The position numbers and the translations under genes are program-made. A stretch of DNA of 64,000 nucleotides, taken from contig JBLMYA010000047.1 of assembly GCA_050258035.1 (NCBI GenBank), forward strand, positions 4,523 through 68,522, in the 5' to 3' direction. Shown one piece after another: positions 17,515 through 25,407 of the stretch; position 1 is the first letter of the stretch; every line of letters begins with the position of its first letter. The DNA comes from DATBLE01 sp050258035 (GTDB lineage: Bacteria > Actinomycetota > Thermoleophilia > Gaiellales > Gaiellaceae). The notes below the pieces were generated by a model that did not search any database, had not been told where the DNA came from, and saw only the letters and a list, made by a program, of their open reading frames with translations.

Positions 17515-19947
17515 TCAGACATCGGAAAGCGCGTAGTCCACGGCATCGTGGAACGCGAGGCGCCGCCCGGCGTCCCATTCGGCCGAGCGCGTCTCGTCTT
17601 CAACGGAGGCCAGTGCTTTGAGCGCCCGCTCGTGGAGCGCGAGCTCCGCGCCCTCGAGGCGCCCGCCGAGCGACTCGCGCATCGCCTCGGCCGCTCCCAG
17701 CAGCCGTGCCGAGCGCACCGGGGCGGACTCGGAATACGCGACGCCGAGGAGCTGAAGCGCCCACGCGATGTCATCCCTGTCCGCCACCTCGCTCGACACG
17801 CGGAGGCTGCGCTGCAGCGTCGCGACCGCATCGTCGTGGCGACCTTGGTAGATCGCGACCGACCCGAGAGCTGCGAGTGATCGCGCCACGCCGTAGCGAT
17901 CATCGCCGAACTGCTCGGCCGCCCGCTCGAAGTGGCCTCGCGCCTGATCGAAGTCGTCCCGGCTCAGAGCGATGTAGCCGAGATTGAACGCAACCATGGC
18001 GACGGTCTCGACCGGGTCTCCGGCTTCGCGGCCGTACATCTCGGCCTCCTCGTAGATGGCAACGGCGCCATCCGGATCTCCCTCCGCGAGGGTTGCCCGG
18101 CCGAGCGTCATCAGCGCCCAGGCCGCGTACCGTGGCTCGTCCAGCTCACGGCCGAGTTCGTACGCGGCCTGAGACCAGCGCCTGGTCTCGGCCCAGTCGG
18201 CCTGGAGTGCTGCGAGCAGCCCTGCGGCCGCCAGCGCCTTGGCCCGAGGGGGCGTCCGCTCGACGGATGCTTCCAGCACGTCGTCGAGCCAGCGGCGGCC
18301 TTCGCCCAGGTACCCGCGCCTGAACCAGAAGGGCCGTAGCGCGCCCGCGAGGCGCAGAGTCTTGCCGGACTCTCCGCGCGCGAGGAACCAGGCGAGCGCC
18401 GAGCGCATGTTGGCGTAGTCTCGCTCCAGCACGTCCAGCCAGGCGGCCTGCCGGTCGGTCGCGAGCTCCGGCTCGACTCTCTCGGCCAGCTCGAGGAAGT
18501 GATCGGCATGGCGGTCCCGCAGCTCCGCGGCCTCCGCGCTCTTCTCCAACCGCTCGACCGCGTAGTCGCGGATCGTCTCGAGCATCCAGAAGCGATCGTC
18601 CGTGTGGCGCACGAGGCTCTTCTCGACCAGCGACTGGATCGTGTCCAGATCGGCGTCGGCCACGGTCTCCGCAGAGCCGATCGAGCATCCGCCGGTAAAC
18701 ACTCCGAGCCGGCCGAAGAGCGTTCGCTCGCTCCGCGACAGCAGGTCGTGGCTCCACTCGATCGTCGCTCGGAGCGTTGTCTGGCGTTCCTCGGCGTCGC
18801 GGCCGCCGTGGAAGAGGTCGAGCCGCTCGCCGAGTCGCTCGAGGATCTGCTCGGGGGCGAGGGCTTTCGTCCGGGCGGCTGCGAGCTCGACGGCGAGCGG
18901 CATGTTGTCGAGGCCGCGACAGATCTCCCCGACCGTGGAGCTCGGGGGGAGCTGCGTGCGCGCGGTGAAGAGCTCGACCGCGTCAGGGGCGGCCAGCGAA
19001 AGCACCTGGAACTCGACCTCGCCGCGTACGCGCAGCAGCTCCCGGCTGGTGACGAGCAGCTTCAGGTTCGGGCACGCCTCCAGCAGGTGTGCGAGCTCCG
19101 GCGCCGAGTCGATCACCTGCTCCAGGTTGTCGAGCACGAGCAGCAGCTCCCGCTCCCCGATGTGGAGCATCAACTCGTTCCTGGCGCCGAGTGCCCGGGC
19201 GATGGTCTCCGTGACGAGGCCGGGGTCGCTGATCGTCGCCAGCGCCACCCAGTAGACCCCATTCCTGAACTCACCGATCAGCTCGGAAGCTGCTTCGATC
19301 GCAACGCGCGTCTTGCCCGATCCGCCCGGGCCGGTCAAGGTGACCAGGCCGCTCTCGCGCACGAGCCTGCACACCTCGGCGACCTCCGGCTCGCGGCCGA
19401 TGAAGCTGGAGCGGGGGCGGGGAAGGTTGGTGTTCGAGATCGTCTTCAGCGGCGGGAACGGCGCGTCACCGAGCTGGTAGATCCAGACGGGCGCGTCGAA
19501 GTCCTTCACCCGGTGCTCACCGAGGTCGCGCACGGCCACGGCGTCTAGCCGGTCACGGGTCGCCTTCGAGAGGACGACCTGGCCGCCGTGAGCGGCTGCG
19601 GCGATACGGGCGCCGAGGTGAACATCAAGGCCGAAGTAGCCCTCGTCCGTCCGGCCCGGCTTCCCGGTGTGCAGGCCCATCCGCACGCTCACCGGTCCGC
19701 CGGCAAGAGCAGCCTGCGCCTCCTCGGCTGCAGCGGCCGCCTCCTCTGCGTCCGGGAACGCGTAGAAGAATGCGTCGCCCTGGGTGTCGACTTCGATGCC
19801 GCCGTGGGCGCCGAACGCCTGTCGCAGAACCCGCCGGTGTGCGGCCAGCGCCTCGCCGTACGCGTCCCCGAGCTCGTGCAGCATCCTGGTCGACCCCTCG
19901 ATATCGGTGAAGAGAAACGTGACGGTGCCGGTGGGTAGCTCGGCCAC
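17515..19947 (-). CDS. cyclase-homology / NB-ARC-type ATPase / TPR regulator (copy C)
   Basis: An 810-residue protein of the cyclase plus STAND-ATPase family. The cyclase-like domain (1-160) keeps the metal aspartates D15 (FTDIEGSTR) and D58 (TQGDAFF). However, the lysine that normally selects adenine is D54, and the transition-state Asn position is H110, with R114 kept, so catalysis or substrate choice is doubtful. An NB-ARC-like ATPase follows with Walker A GPGGSGKT (206-213) and Walker B LLLVLDNLEQV, then winged-helix-like and TPR segments. The GTG at 19947 is supported by GATAGT exactly six bases upstream. The frame is open to 20046 but that part overlaps the repeat element. Confidence 0.85.
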   Translation of the reverse strand: MAELPTGTVTFLFTDIEGSTRMLHELGDAYGEALAAHRRVLRQAFGAHGGIEVDTQGDAFFYAFPDAEEAAAAAEEAQAALAGGPVSVRMGLHTGKPGRTDEGYFGLDVHLGARIAAAAHGGQVVLSKATRDRLDAVAVRDLGEHRVKDFDAPVWIYQLGDAPFPPLKTISNTNLPRPRSSFIGREPEVAEVCRLVRESGLVTLTGPGGSGKTRVAIEAASELIGEFRNGVYWVALATISDPGLVTETIARALGARNELMLHIGERELLLVLDNLEQVIDSAPELAHLLEACPNLKLLVTSRELLRVRGEVEFQVLSLAAPDAVELFTARTQLPPSSTVGEICRGLDNMPLAVELAAARTKALAPEQILERLGERLDLFHGGRDAEERQTTLRATIEWSHDLLSRSERTLFGRLGVFTGGCSIGSAETVADADLDTIQSLVEKSLVRHTDDRFWMLETIRDYAVERLEKSAEAAELRDRHADHFLELAERVEPELATDRQAAWLDVLERDYANMRSALAWFLARGESGKTLRLAGALRPFWFRRGYLGEGRRWLDDVLEASVERTPPRAKALAAAGLLAALQADWAETRRWSQAAYELGRELDEPRYAAWALMTLGRATLAEGDPDGAVAIYEEAEMYGREAGDPVETVAMVAFNLGYIALSRDDFDQARGHFERAAEQFGDDRYGVARSLAALGSVAIYQGRHDDAVATLQRSLRVSSEVADRDDIAWALQLLGVAYSESAPVRSARLLGAAEAMRESLGGRLEGAELALHERALKALASVEDETRSAEWDAGRRLAFHDAVDYALSDV

Positions 19948-20023
19948 CCGAGAACTATCTCGCCCGTGAGCACACGTAACAACGAGAGCGCGCACGCGCT
20001 CGTGCAGGACACCGGCGCACCAC

Positions 20024-20090
20024 GTTGCAACCGAACGCATCGTCACGAACCGGCACGGAACATCACGAGCGCCGCGTCAGAAGGAGCTCC
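20024..20090 (+). repeat. phased-decamer intergenic element, 5' half (copy 3)
   Basis: GTTGCAACCGAACGCATCG, then three units with cores CGTCAC (20041), CGGCAC (20051) and CATCAC (20061) spaced exactly ten bases, then GCGCGTCAGAA-like spacer sequence as in copy 1. The second array and end box are absent here; a lone end box lies on the other side of the gene at 17481. Confidence 0.75.
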
Positions 20091-20229
20091 CGGCGGAGCC
20101 GCACCAGCCTGGCGCGGTGCGTAGTTTCGGGCAGTGCTGTTCCGCGTGCCCCCTGAGGACGGCGCGCGAGAGAACGGGCGAGTATTGGCCGTGACGGGGG
20201 CAGGCATGACCACGAAGGGAGCGTGGGCG

Positions 20230-21684
20230 ATGGGTGTGCCCGGGATGCGTCGCTTCGGAGTCGCTCTCGTACTCACGTTCGTCTGCGCGGTACCGGTCGG
20301 TCTTGCTGCCACGGCTGCGCCCGGGCCTGCGCTGGGCGCAGGCGCGCCGACGTCGCCGCCGGAGTTCACGCTGGCCCTCGACCGAGGTCTCGTCAGCTGG
20401 TTCGGCGGCTTCGGCGGGCAGTTCAACCAGCACGTATTCGCGGACATCAGCGGGCCGCCGCCCAATCTCCCGGCTCTGGAGACCAAGGTGATGGCGCTCG
20501 GGCCGCGGTACGTCCGGGTGTTCTTCAACAACACCGAGTGGACGTTCCCCGACCGGATGGCCTCGTTCGTCCGGACGGTGCAGCTCGCGAGCCGCACGGA
20601 GGCGACGATCGAGGTCGCGTGGCAGGGGGGCACGTTCGACTTCGCGATGCAGAACATGCCGCGCTTCGCCGACGTCCTCGCCGACCTGCTCCTGCACCGG
20701 GGCATCGTCGACCCGCTCTGGGTGTCGCTGTACAACGAGCCGAACTCGGGTCGGCTGGCCCTCCCCCAGTACGAGCAGACCTATCGGCTTCTCGACGCGG
20801 AGCTGCGCGCCCGCGGCGTGCGCGATCGGATCCACTTCATGGGCGGTGGCATCCTCGGCACGACGAGCGGGCTCGGGCAGTCACAGGCCGACTGGTACTG
20901 GTACATGGCGACCTACATGGGCGACCTGCTCGACGCGTGGGCGCCGCACGTCTACTGGGACTTCTGGGACACCCCGAAGATCGAGCGGCGGCTGACCGAA
21001 GTGCAGGCCATCTGGGCGTCGATCCCCGAGCAGCTGCGCCGGCCGCTCTACGTCACCGAGTTCGGCGTTCGCGGCGTGCGGACGTTCGAGGGCGAGCTGA
21101 CCTTCGAGCCCGGCTACGCACCGGACGGCACCCCGATGGCCGTGACGAACGCCGTTGCGTTCCAGGAAGCGTGGTTCATGCTCCGCGCCCTCCAGCTCGG
21201 ATACGTCGCAACGGCGAAGTGGGACCTCTACGACGCCACCTACGACGCCGGGACACAGGACTACTCGGCGATCGGCCCGGGCACCGATGGCTGGCCGCTG
21301 CGTCCCGCCTACCATCTGATGCACCTCCTGACGCTGACGACGAGACCGGTCGGGGGCAGCATCGTCGACGTCGTCTCCCGACCGGGGGCCGACCCCGCAA
21401 AGCTCCTCACTGCCTACGTCTCGCCCGCCTCGGACGTGACCATCCTGGGTCTGGACAGGAACGGCGCCGGAGTCTCCGCGATTCCATACGCGCCGGTCGC
21501 CTACAGCATCGGCGGGCTGCCGCCGAACAGGCTGTTCCGGCTGATCTTCTGGAACGCCGACGGCACGGGCACCAACCGGGAGATCGGCTTCATCGCCAGC
21601 GACCCGAACGGAGTGATCGAGTTCGCGGCTCCGCTGCAGGCGGTGTTCGCGCTGACCACGACGCCGCTCGGAGAGCTTCGGTGA
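20230..21684 (+). CDS. secreted TIM-barrel glycoside hydrolase-like protein
   Basis: A 484-residue secreted protein. A short basic start (MRRFG) and hydrophobic stretch VALVLTFVCAVPVGLAA form a signal peptide. The body looks like a clan GH-A (beta/alpha)8 barrel: acid/base glutamate in WVSLYNEPNSG (E170), nucleophile in LYVTEFGVRG (E277), then a beta-rich C-terminal domain from about 370. It probably cleaves an extracellular beta-glycoside; the exact GH family is not determined. The ATG at 20230 has GGGAG eight bases upstream; ATG 20206 is the alternative. Its TGA overlaps the ATG of the binding protein gene, so the two are translationally coupled. Confidence 0.75.
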   Translation: MGVPGMRRFGVALVLTFVCAVPVGLAATAAPGPALGAGAPTSPPEFTLALDRGLVSWFGGFGGQFNQHVFADISGPPPNLPALETKVMALGPRYVRVFFNNTEWTFPDRMASFVRTVQLASRTEATIEVAWQGGTFDFAMQNMPRFADVLADLLLHRGIVDPLWVSLYNEPNSGRLALPQYEQTYRLLDAELRARGVRDRIHFMGGGILGTTSGLGQSQADWYWYMATYMGDLLDAWAPHVYWDFWDTPKIERRLTEVQAIWASIPEQLRRPLYVTEFGVRGVRTFEGELTFEPGYAPDGTPMAVTNAVAFQEAWFMLRALQLGYVATAKWDLYDATYDAGTQDYSAIGPGTDGWPLRPAYHLMHLLTLTTRPVGGSIVDVVSRPGADPAKLLTAYVSPASDVTILGLDRNGAGVSAIPYAPVAYSIGGLPPNRLFRLIFWNADGTGTNREIGFIASDPNGVIEFAAPLQAVFALTTTPLGELR

Positions 21685-23066
21685 TGAGGCCGGCGACGAT
21701 CCCGCCCCGCCGGGGTCACGACGGCATGACGCGGGCAGCGCTGCTGCGGTCCGGGGGTCTCGCCGCGGCCACTCTCGCCTCCGGGGGTTGGGTGCCGTCC
21801 GCGATCGCCGGCCCGCTCCGGCACCGGGGCCGTCAGCTCGGCGGCAGCCTCTCGATCGTGCAGTGGACGCATGTCATCGGCGGGTTCGACGCCTGGTTCA
21901 ACGGCTGGGCGAAGGACTGGGGCACCCGCAACGACGTCGAGGTCAAGGTCGACCACATCAGCATCACGCGCCTACCCGCCCTCGTGGCGAGCGAGGCAAA
22001 GGCGCAGAAAGGACACGACATCGTCGGCTTCCTGACGCCGCCGACGGCCTACGACGACCAGGTGATCGACCACGGGTCGATCGTCCGCGCGGTCGAGCGC
22101 CAGGTCGGCCCGTACAGCACGCTGGGTCGGCTGAGCACCTACAACCCCCGGCGGGAAACGTACCTCGGCATCTCCGACTCGTACGTTCCGGCCCCTGTGC
22201 TCTGGCGCTACGACCTCTGGAACGCGGTCGGCGAGTCGCCCGCGACGTGGGATCACGTCCGCGCGGCCGCCCCGGCGCTGAAGGAGGCGGGCTACCCGCT
22301 CGGGATCGGCCTCTCGACCGAGCCGGACTCGAACCTCGTCCTGCTCGACCTGATGGCCGCCTTCGGCTCGTTCCTCCAGCACTGGGACAACACCCTCGCA
22401 ATCGACAGTCCGGCGACGGTCGAGGCAGTCAAGTTCATGGCCGATCTCCAGCGCCGCGGACAGACCGGCGACGTGTACGGCTGGACGCAGGCTTCGAACA
22501 ACCAGTTCCTGTTCTCGGGCCGCGGCTCGCTGATCGTCAATGCGATCTCCGCGGTCCGGATGGCCGAGGACCTGCAGCTGCCGGTCTCCGACGACCTCTG
22601 GATCTGGCCGATGCCCGCCGGCCCGCACGGCAGGTTCGCGCTGCCGCAGGCGACGAGCGTCTACTCGATCTGGAAGTTCGCACAGAACCGGGAGGCGGCG
22701 GAGACGTTCCTCGCCGACCTCTGCGTCGCCGCCGAGCCGGCAACTCTTGCCTCGAAGCTCTACAGCTTCCCGAGCTTCCCCGGCGCGTTCCCGCCCGAGC
22801 GACTCCGGCGGGCCGCGGCCGCCGACACCCACCGCCCGCGCGGGAAGTACTCGATTCTGGCGACCACCGCGGCGCGGGACACGCGCAATGTCGGATACCC
22901 GGGCACGACGAATCCGGCCGTCAACGAGACGCTCGACCGATTCCTGATCCCGAAGATGTTCGCCCAGGTCGCGCAGGGCAAGCTGAGCGCCGCAAACTCG
23001 GTTCGCTCGACCGCGAGCGAGATGAAGCAGATCTGGGCGAAATGGAAGACTGCCGGGAAGGTCTAG
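21684..23066 (+). CDS. extracellular sugar-binding protein (ABC family 1 type)
   Basis: A 460-residue periplasmic-binding-protein fold. The N-terminus has an RR pair then a hydrophobic run (LLRSGGLAAATLASGGW), suggesting Tat-type export; no lipobox cysteine is evident. The mature part has features of family 1 solute-binding proteins: GGSLSIVQWTH opening strand, QKGHDIVGFLTPP, and SIWKFAQNREAAETFL near 325-345. The start overlaps the glycosidase stop by one base. Coupling suggests it captures the sugar released by that enzyme. No matching sugar permease is nearby; the permeases at 25.4-27.6 kb are of a different class. Confidence 0.8.
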   Translation: MRPATIPPRRGHDGMTRAALLRSGGLAAATLASGGWVPSAIAGPLRHRGRQLGGSLSIVQWTHVIGGFDAWFNGWAKDWGTRNDVEVKVDHISITRLPALVASEAKAQKGHDIVGFLTPPTAYDDQVIDHGSIVRAVERQVGPYSTLGRLSTYNPRRETYLGISDSYVPAPVLWRYDLWNAVGESPATWDHVRAAAPALKEAGYPLGIGLSTEPDSNLVLLDLMAAFGSFLQHWDNTLAIDSPATVEAVKFMADLQRRGQTGDVYGWTQASNNQFLFSGRGSLIVNAISAVRMAEDLQLPVSDDLWIWPMPAGPHGRFALPQATSVYSIWKFAQNREAAETFLADLCVAAEPATLASKLYSFPSFPGAFPPERLRRAAAADTHRPRGKYSILATTAARDTRNVGYPGTTNPAVNETLDRFLIPKMFAQVAQGKLSAANSVRSTASEMKQIWAKWKTAGKV

Positions 23067-23090
23067 CCGGGAGCGTTGGCTATCCGGCGC

Positions 23091-23104
23091 GCGAGCGCTC
23101 GCGA
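23091..23104. promoter_or_regulatory. 14-bp perfect palindrome between genes
   Basis: CGCGAGCGCTCGCG lies 25 bases after the binding-protein stop and about 120 bases before the next gene. It could be an operator or a loopless hairpin; nothing else supports either. Confidence 0.25.
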
Positions 23105-23221
23105 CACTGGGGCCGAGTCGAACGGCGGATGGGGGAGCGTCTCGTTCAGGTCTCTCTCAGCTTTGCAGGCGATGCTTCGCGTGCTTCCCAACGGCGGGGG
23201 CTCTGGAACAAGGAGGGTTCG

Positions 23222-23914
23222 ATGAAACGCAAGGTGGTTGTCATCGGCGCCGTCGCGCTGGCCGCCGCGGCCGGCGGAGCCGCGTTCGCGGCGAGTCGGT
23301 CCGGAACGCCGCAGCAGGAGAGCCAGGCGGTCATCGACGACGCCGCTCGCCAGCTCGGGATCACACCCGCGAAGCTGAGCGACGCGCTCGAGAAGGCGCT
23401 GGAGAACCGGGTCGACGCCGCGGTCGCCGCCGGCACGATCACGAAGGCGCAGGGGGACGAGCTCAAGGCGCGCATAGCGTCGGGCGACTTCCCTCTGATC
23501 CCCGCCGGCTTCGGGCACCACGGCATCGGCGGCCACGGCTTCGGCCACCTCTCGGCCGCCGCCGCGTACCTGGGCCTCTCCGAATCGGAGCTGCAGACGC
23601 AGCTCGCCTCCGGCAAGACCCTGGCCGACGTCGCGAAGGCGCAGGGGAAGTCGGTCGACGGGCTCGTCTCCGCGCTGCTCGCCGACGAGAAGAAGGAGCT
23701 CGACGCAGCGGTCGCAGCCGGACGCCTGACGCAGGCGCAGGCCGACGAGTTGCTCGCGAGCGCGGAGCAGCGGATCACCGCAATGGTGAACGGCACGATG
23801 CCCGGTCCGGGGCGGCACGGCGAGCGGGTGCATGGGTGGCACGGCGGCATGCCCGGCATGGGCCGGTTCGACGGTTCACCGTCGACGGCGTCGTACTCGG
23901 TACCGGTGATCTGA
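23222..23914 (+). CDS. secreted helical-repeat protein, DUF2680-like, His/Gly-rich
   Basis: A 230-residue secreted protein. The ATG has a strong ribosome site (AAGGAGG). The signal peptide is KRKVVVIGAVALAAAAGGAAFAA. Two similar helical units follow: LGITPAKLSDALEKAL with AAVAAGTITKAQGDELKARI, then LGLSESELQTQLASGKTLADV with AAVAAGRLTQAQADELLAS. A GFGHHGIGGHGFGH linker separates them, and the C-terminus is again His/Gly/Met-rich (HGERVHGWHGGMPGMGR). Such units occur in DUF2680-like proteins of unknown function. The histidine-rich parts could bind metal, which is inference. It is monocistronic, with a strong hairpin after the stop. Confidence 0.75.
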   Translation: MKRKVVVIGAVALAAAAGGAAFAASRSGTPQQESQAVIDDAARQLGITPAKLSDALEKALENRVDAAVAAGTITKAQGDELKARIASGDFPLIPAGFGHHGIGGHGFGHLSAAAAYLGLSESELQTQLASGKTLADVAKAQGKSVDGLVSALLADEKKELDAAVAAGRLTQAQADELLASAEQRITAMVNGTMPGPGRHGERVHGWHGGMPGMGRFDGSPSTASYSVPVI

Positions 23915-23950
23915 CCGCAAGGGCAGTCGCCGGGCAGGTGCCCGAGATGT

Positions 23951-23979
23951 CCGAGGGGCTGCCGCGGGCAGCCCCTCGG
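23951..23979 (+). terminator. perfect 13-bp hairpin terminator candidate
   Basis: CCGAGGGGCTGCC pairs perfectly with GGCAGCCCCTCGG over a three-base loop, 36 bases past the stop of the secreted helical-repeat protein. No T-run follows, as is common in GC-rich actinobacteria. Confidence 0.65.
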
Positions 23980-23980
23980 G

Positions 23981-24111
23981 TCAGAGGCGTCGCGCCTCCT
24001 CGAGTCGTGGTCGGATCCTGCGCGACCATCGCCAGGTTCTTCGTGCGACCGTACCGGTCGAGGGCCTGCTCGAACGCCTCGATCGCGTCCCGCTCGCCGC
24101 TGTGAGCGTGG
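23981..24111 (-). pseudogene. C-terminal scrap of a cyclase/ATPase/TPR regulator
   Basis: On the minus strand one frame reads AIEAFEQALDRYGRTKNLA, a TPR-like helix resembling the C-terminus of copy A (AEALELYEQKENLVAARR). A shift to the next frame then gives RPRLEEARRL and a stop at 23981. No upstream domains are present. I read it as the tail of a fourth regulator, truncated and frameshifted. Confidence 0.4.
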
Positions 24112-24263
24112 GGCTGCCGGGGGCCGGGCGAAGGCCCGCTGCCGTCCTGCTGCGGCGATACACGAGGGTTGGGAGCACCGTTCCTGTGCCCCCAACCCTG
24201 GAGCTCGAGCGGAGAGGCGCTGACCGCGTCGGCGCGGCTCGTCCGGCGTGGCCGTCGCCGTAC

Positions 24264-25029
24264 CTACGTGGTCGTGGTCACCGGGCGGCGAGCCTGCCGG
24301 AGCGCGACGACCATACCCGACGCGAGCAGCACGAGGCCGATCGCCGCACCCGCGCCGATTCCGGCGGCGCCCCAGTCGAACCCATCCGAGGCAACCGCGA
24401 CGACGGTCGGCGCCGGAGGCGTCGCTTCCGCCGAAGCGTCGCCCGCGGCTGCGTACGGCCCGAGACCGTAGCGCCGATTGAGCGCATCGCCGCGAGCGAG
24501 CTCTGCCTGCCACTGCTGCGTCGTCATCCCGGCGGGCTTGCCCCCGACGGAGCTGATCACGTCAGGCCCCGGCCGGCGCTGCTCGACCAGCGCTGCCAGG
24601 TACCCGGCGAGGAAGGCGGCCTGCTCCGACCGGAACTGGGTTCCCATCACGTTCGACGGCCTGCGCCGGAGCGCCTCGACGGGGACGTCGAGCATGCCGA
24701 ACTTCGTGCGGGGAAGTTCGCCGCCGCAGCCTCGGCGGCATCCTGGGCGACCAGCCCGGCGGCGAGGATCAGGTCGTACCGCTGCGCGGCGAGCCGGGAG
24801 AGAGTCACCTTGAACGGCTCCCTCACGGCGGGCGCCACGACCCTACCGCGGACGCCGAAGTCGTTGCTTGCCCGGCGGAGCCCCTGGATCGCGTCGATCC
24901 CGATCGGAACCGTTCGCATCCCCGGCTCGAGCACCAGCGCGACCCGTAGCGGCTCGTTCGCCGCCCGGCGCCGCCCGACAGCATGACGGCCGCCGCTGCC
25001 GTGAGCGCCATGAGGACGGACCGCGTCAT
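24264..25029 (-). pseudogene. BMP/Med-type substrate-binding protein, twice frameshifted, with foreign C-terminal tail
   Basis: Three frames must be joined. From 25029: MTRSVLMALTAAAAVMLSGG, a signal peptide. After a shift near 24970: ANEPLRVALVLEPGMRTVPI through DLILAAGLVAQDAAEAA, the N-lobe of a BMP-family nucleoside/lipid-binding protein. After a second shift at the G-run 24710-24713: TKFGMLDVPVEAL, QAAFLAGYLAAL and VISSVGG, which continue the same fold. One base inserted in that run would restore FPRTKFGMLDV. The last part (GMTTQQWQAELARGDALNRR and a C-terminal TM near DWGAAGIGAGAAIGLVLLAS) is unlike BMP proteins and recalls the membrane tail of other actinobacterial proteins. Confidence 0.6.
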
Positions 25030-25407
25030 CGCCCGGCGGGGGCGATGCCGTGGGGGCCGATGGGATCGACAGCAGCAAAGGGGCTCGGCACGAGAGACCT
25101 CAGTGTCTCTCCGTCAGAGGGCGAAGTCACACAGGGCCGCGCCGTTCCACGGGCGCGCCGAACGAGGACACGAGTTCGAGGCCGTGCCCCGAGGAGATCC
25201 AGGTCTTCACGAGCCGTCGAGCAGGCCCGAGGCTCTGCCCGACACCCAGGGGCCCGGCGAGACAACTTGCCGGTCGCCGAGCTCCAGGTCGGCCCGGAGC
25301 GGGTATCGGCCGCAGGCGGGCGAGGGCAGAGGTCCCTGCCTGGCGATGAGCCGTCCTGGCCGGGCAGCTTCCGAGGTCTCGGGCAGCTTCGCGGGCAAAC
25401 TAGCGCG
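25030..25407. other. intergenic region upstream of the permease operon, no gene supported
   Basis: About 380 bases. Frames are open but compositionally random. A CAAACT hexamer at 25396-25401 lies exactly six bases before the first permease ATG and fits the leaderless spacing except for its first base. Confidence 0.4.

Noticed and set aside
20223..21683. Long open frame overlapping the glycosidase and continuous with the binding protein
   Set aside because: The upstream 487 codons are an Arg/Pro-rich shadow of the glycosidase frame. The binding protein starts at 21684, where a signal peptide begins.
23775..24029. Minus-strand frame antisense to the end of the secreted helical-repeat gene
   Set aside because: Most of it is antisense to well-supported coding sequence; only the TPR-like part beyond 23981 is retained as a remnant.
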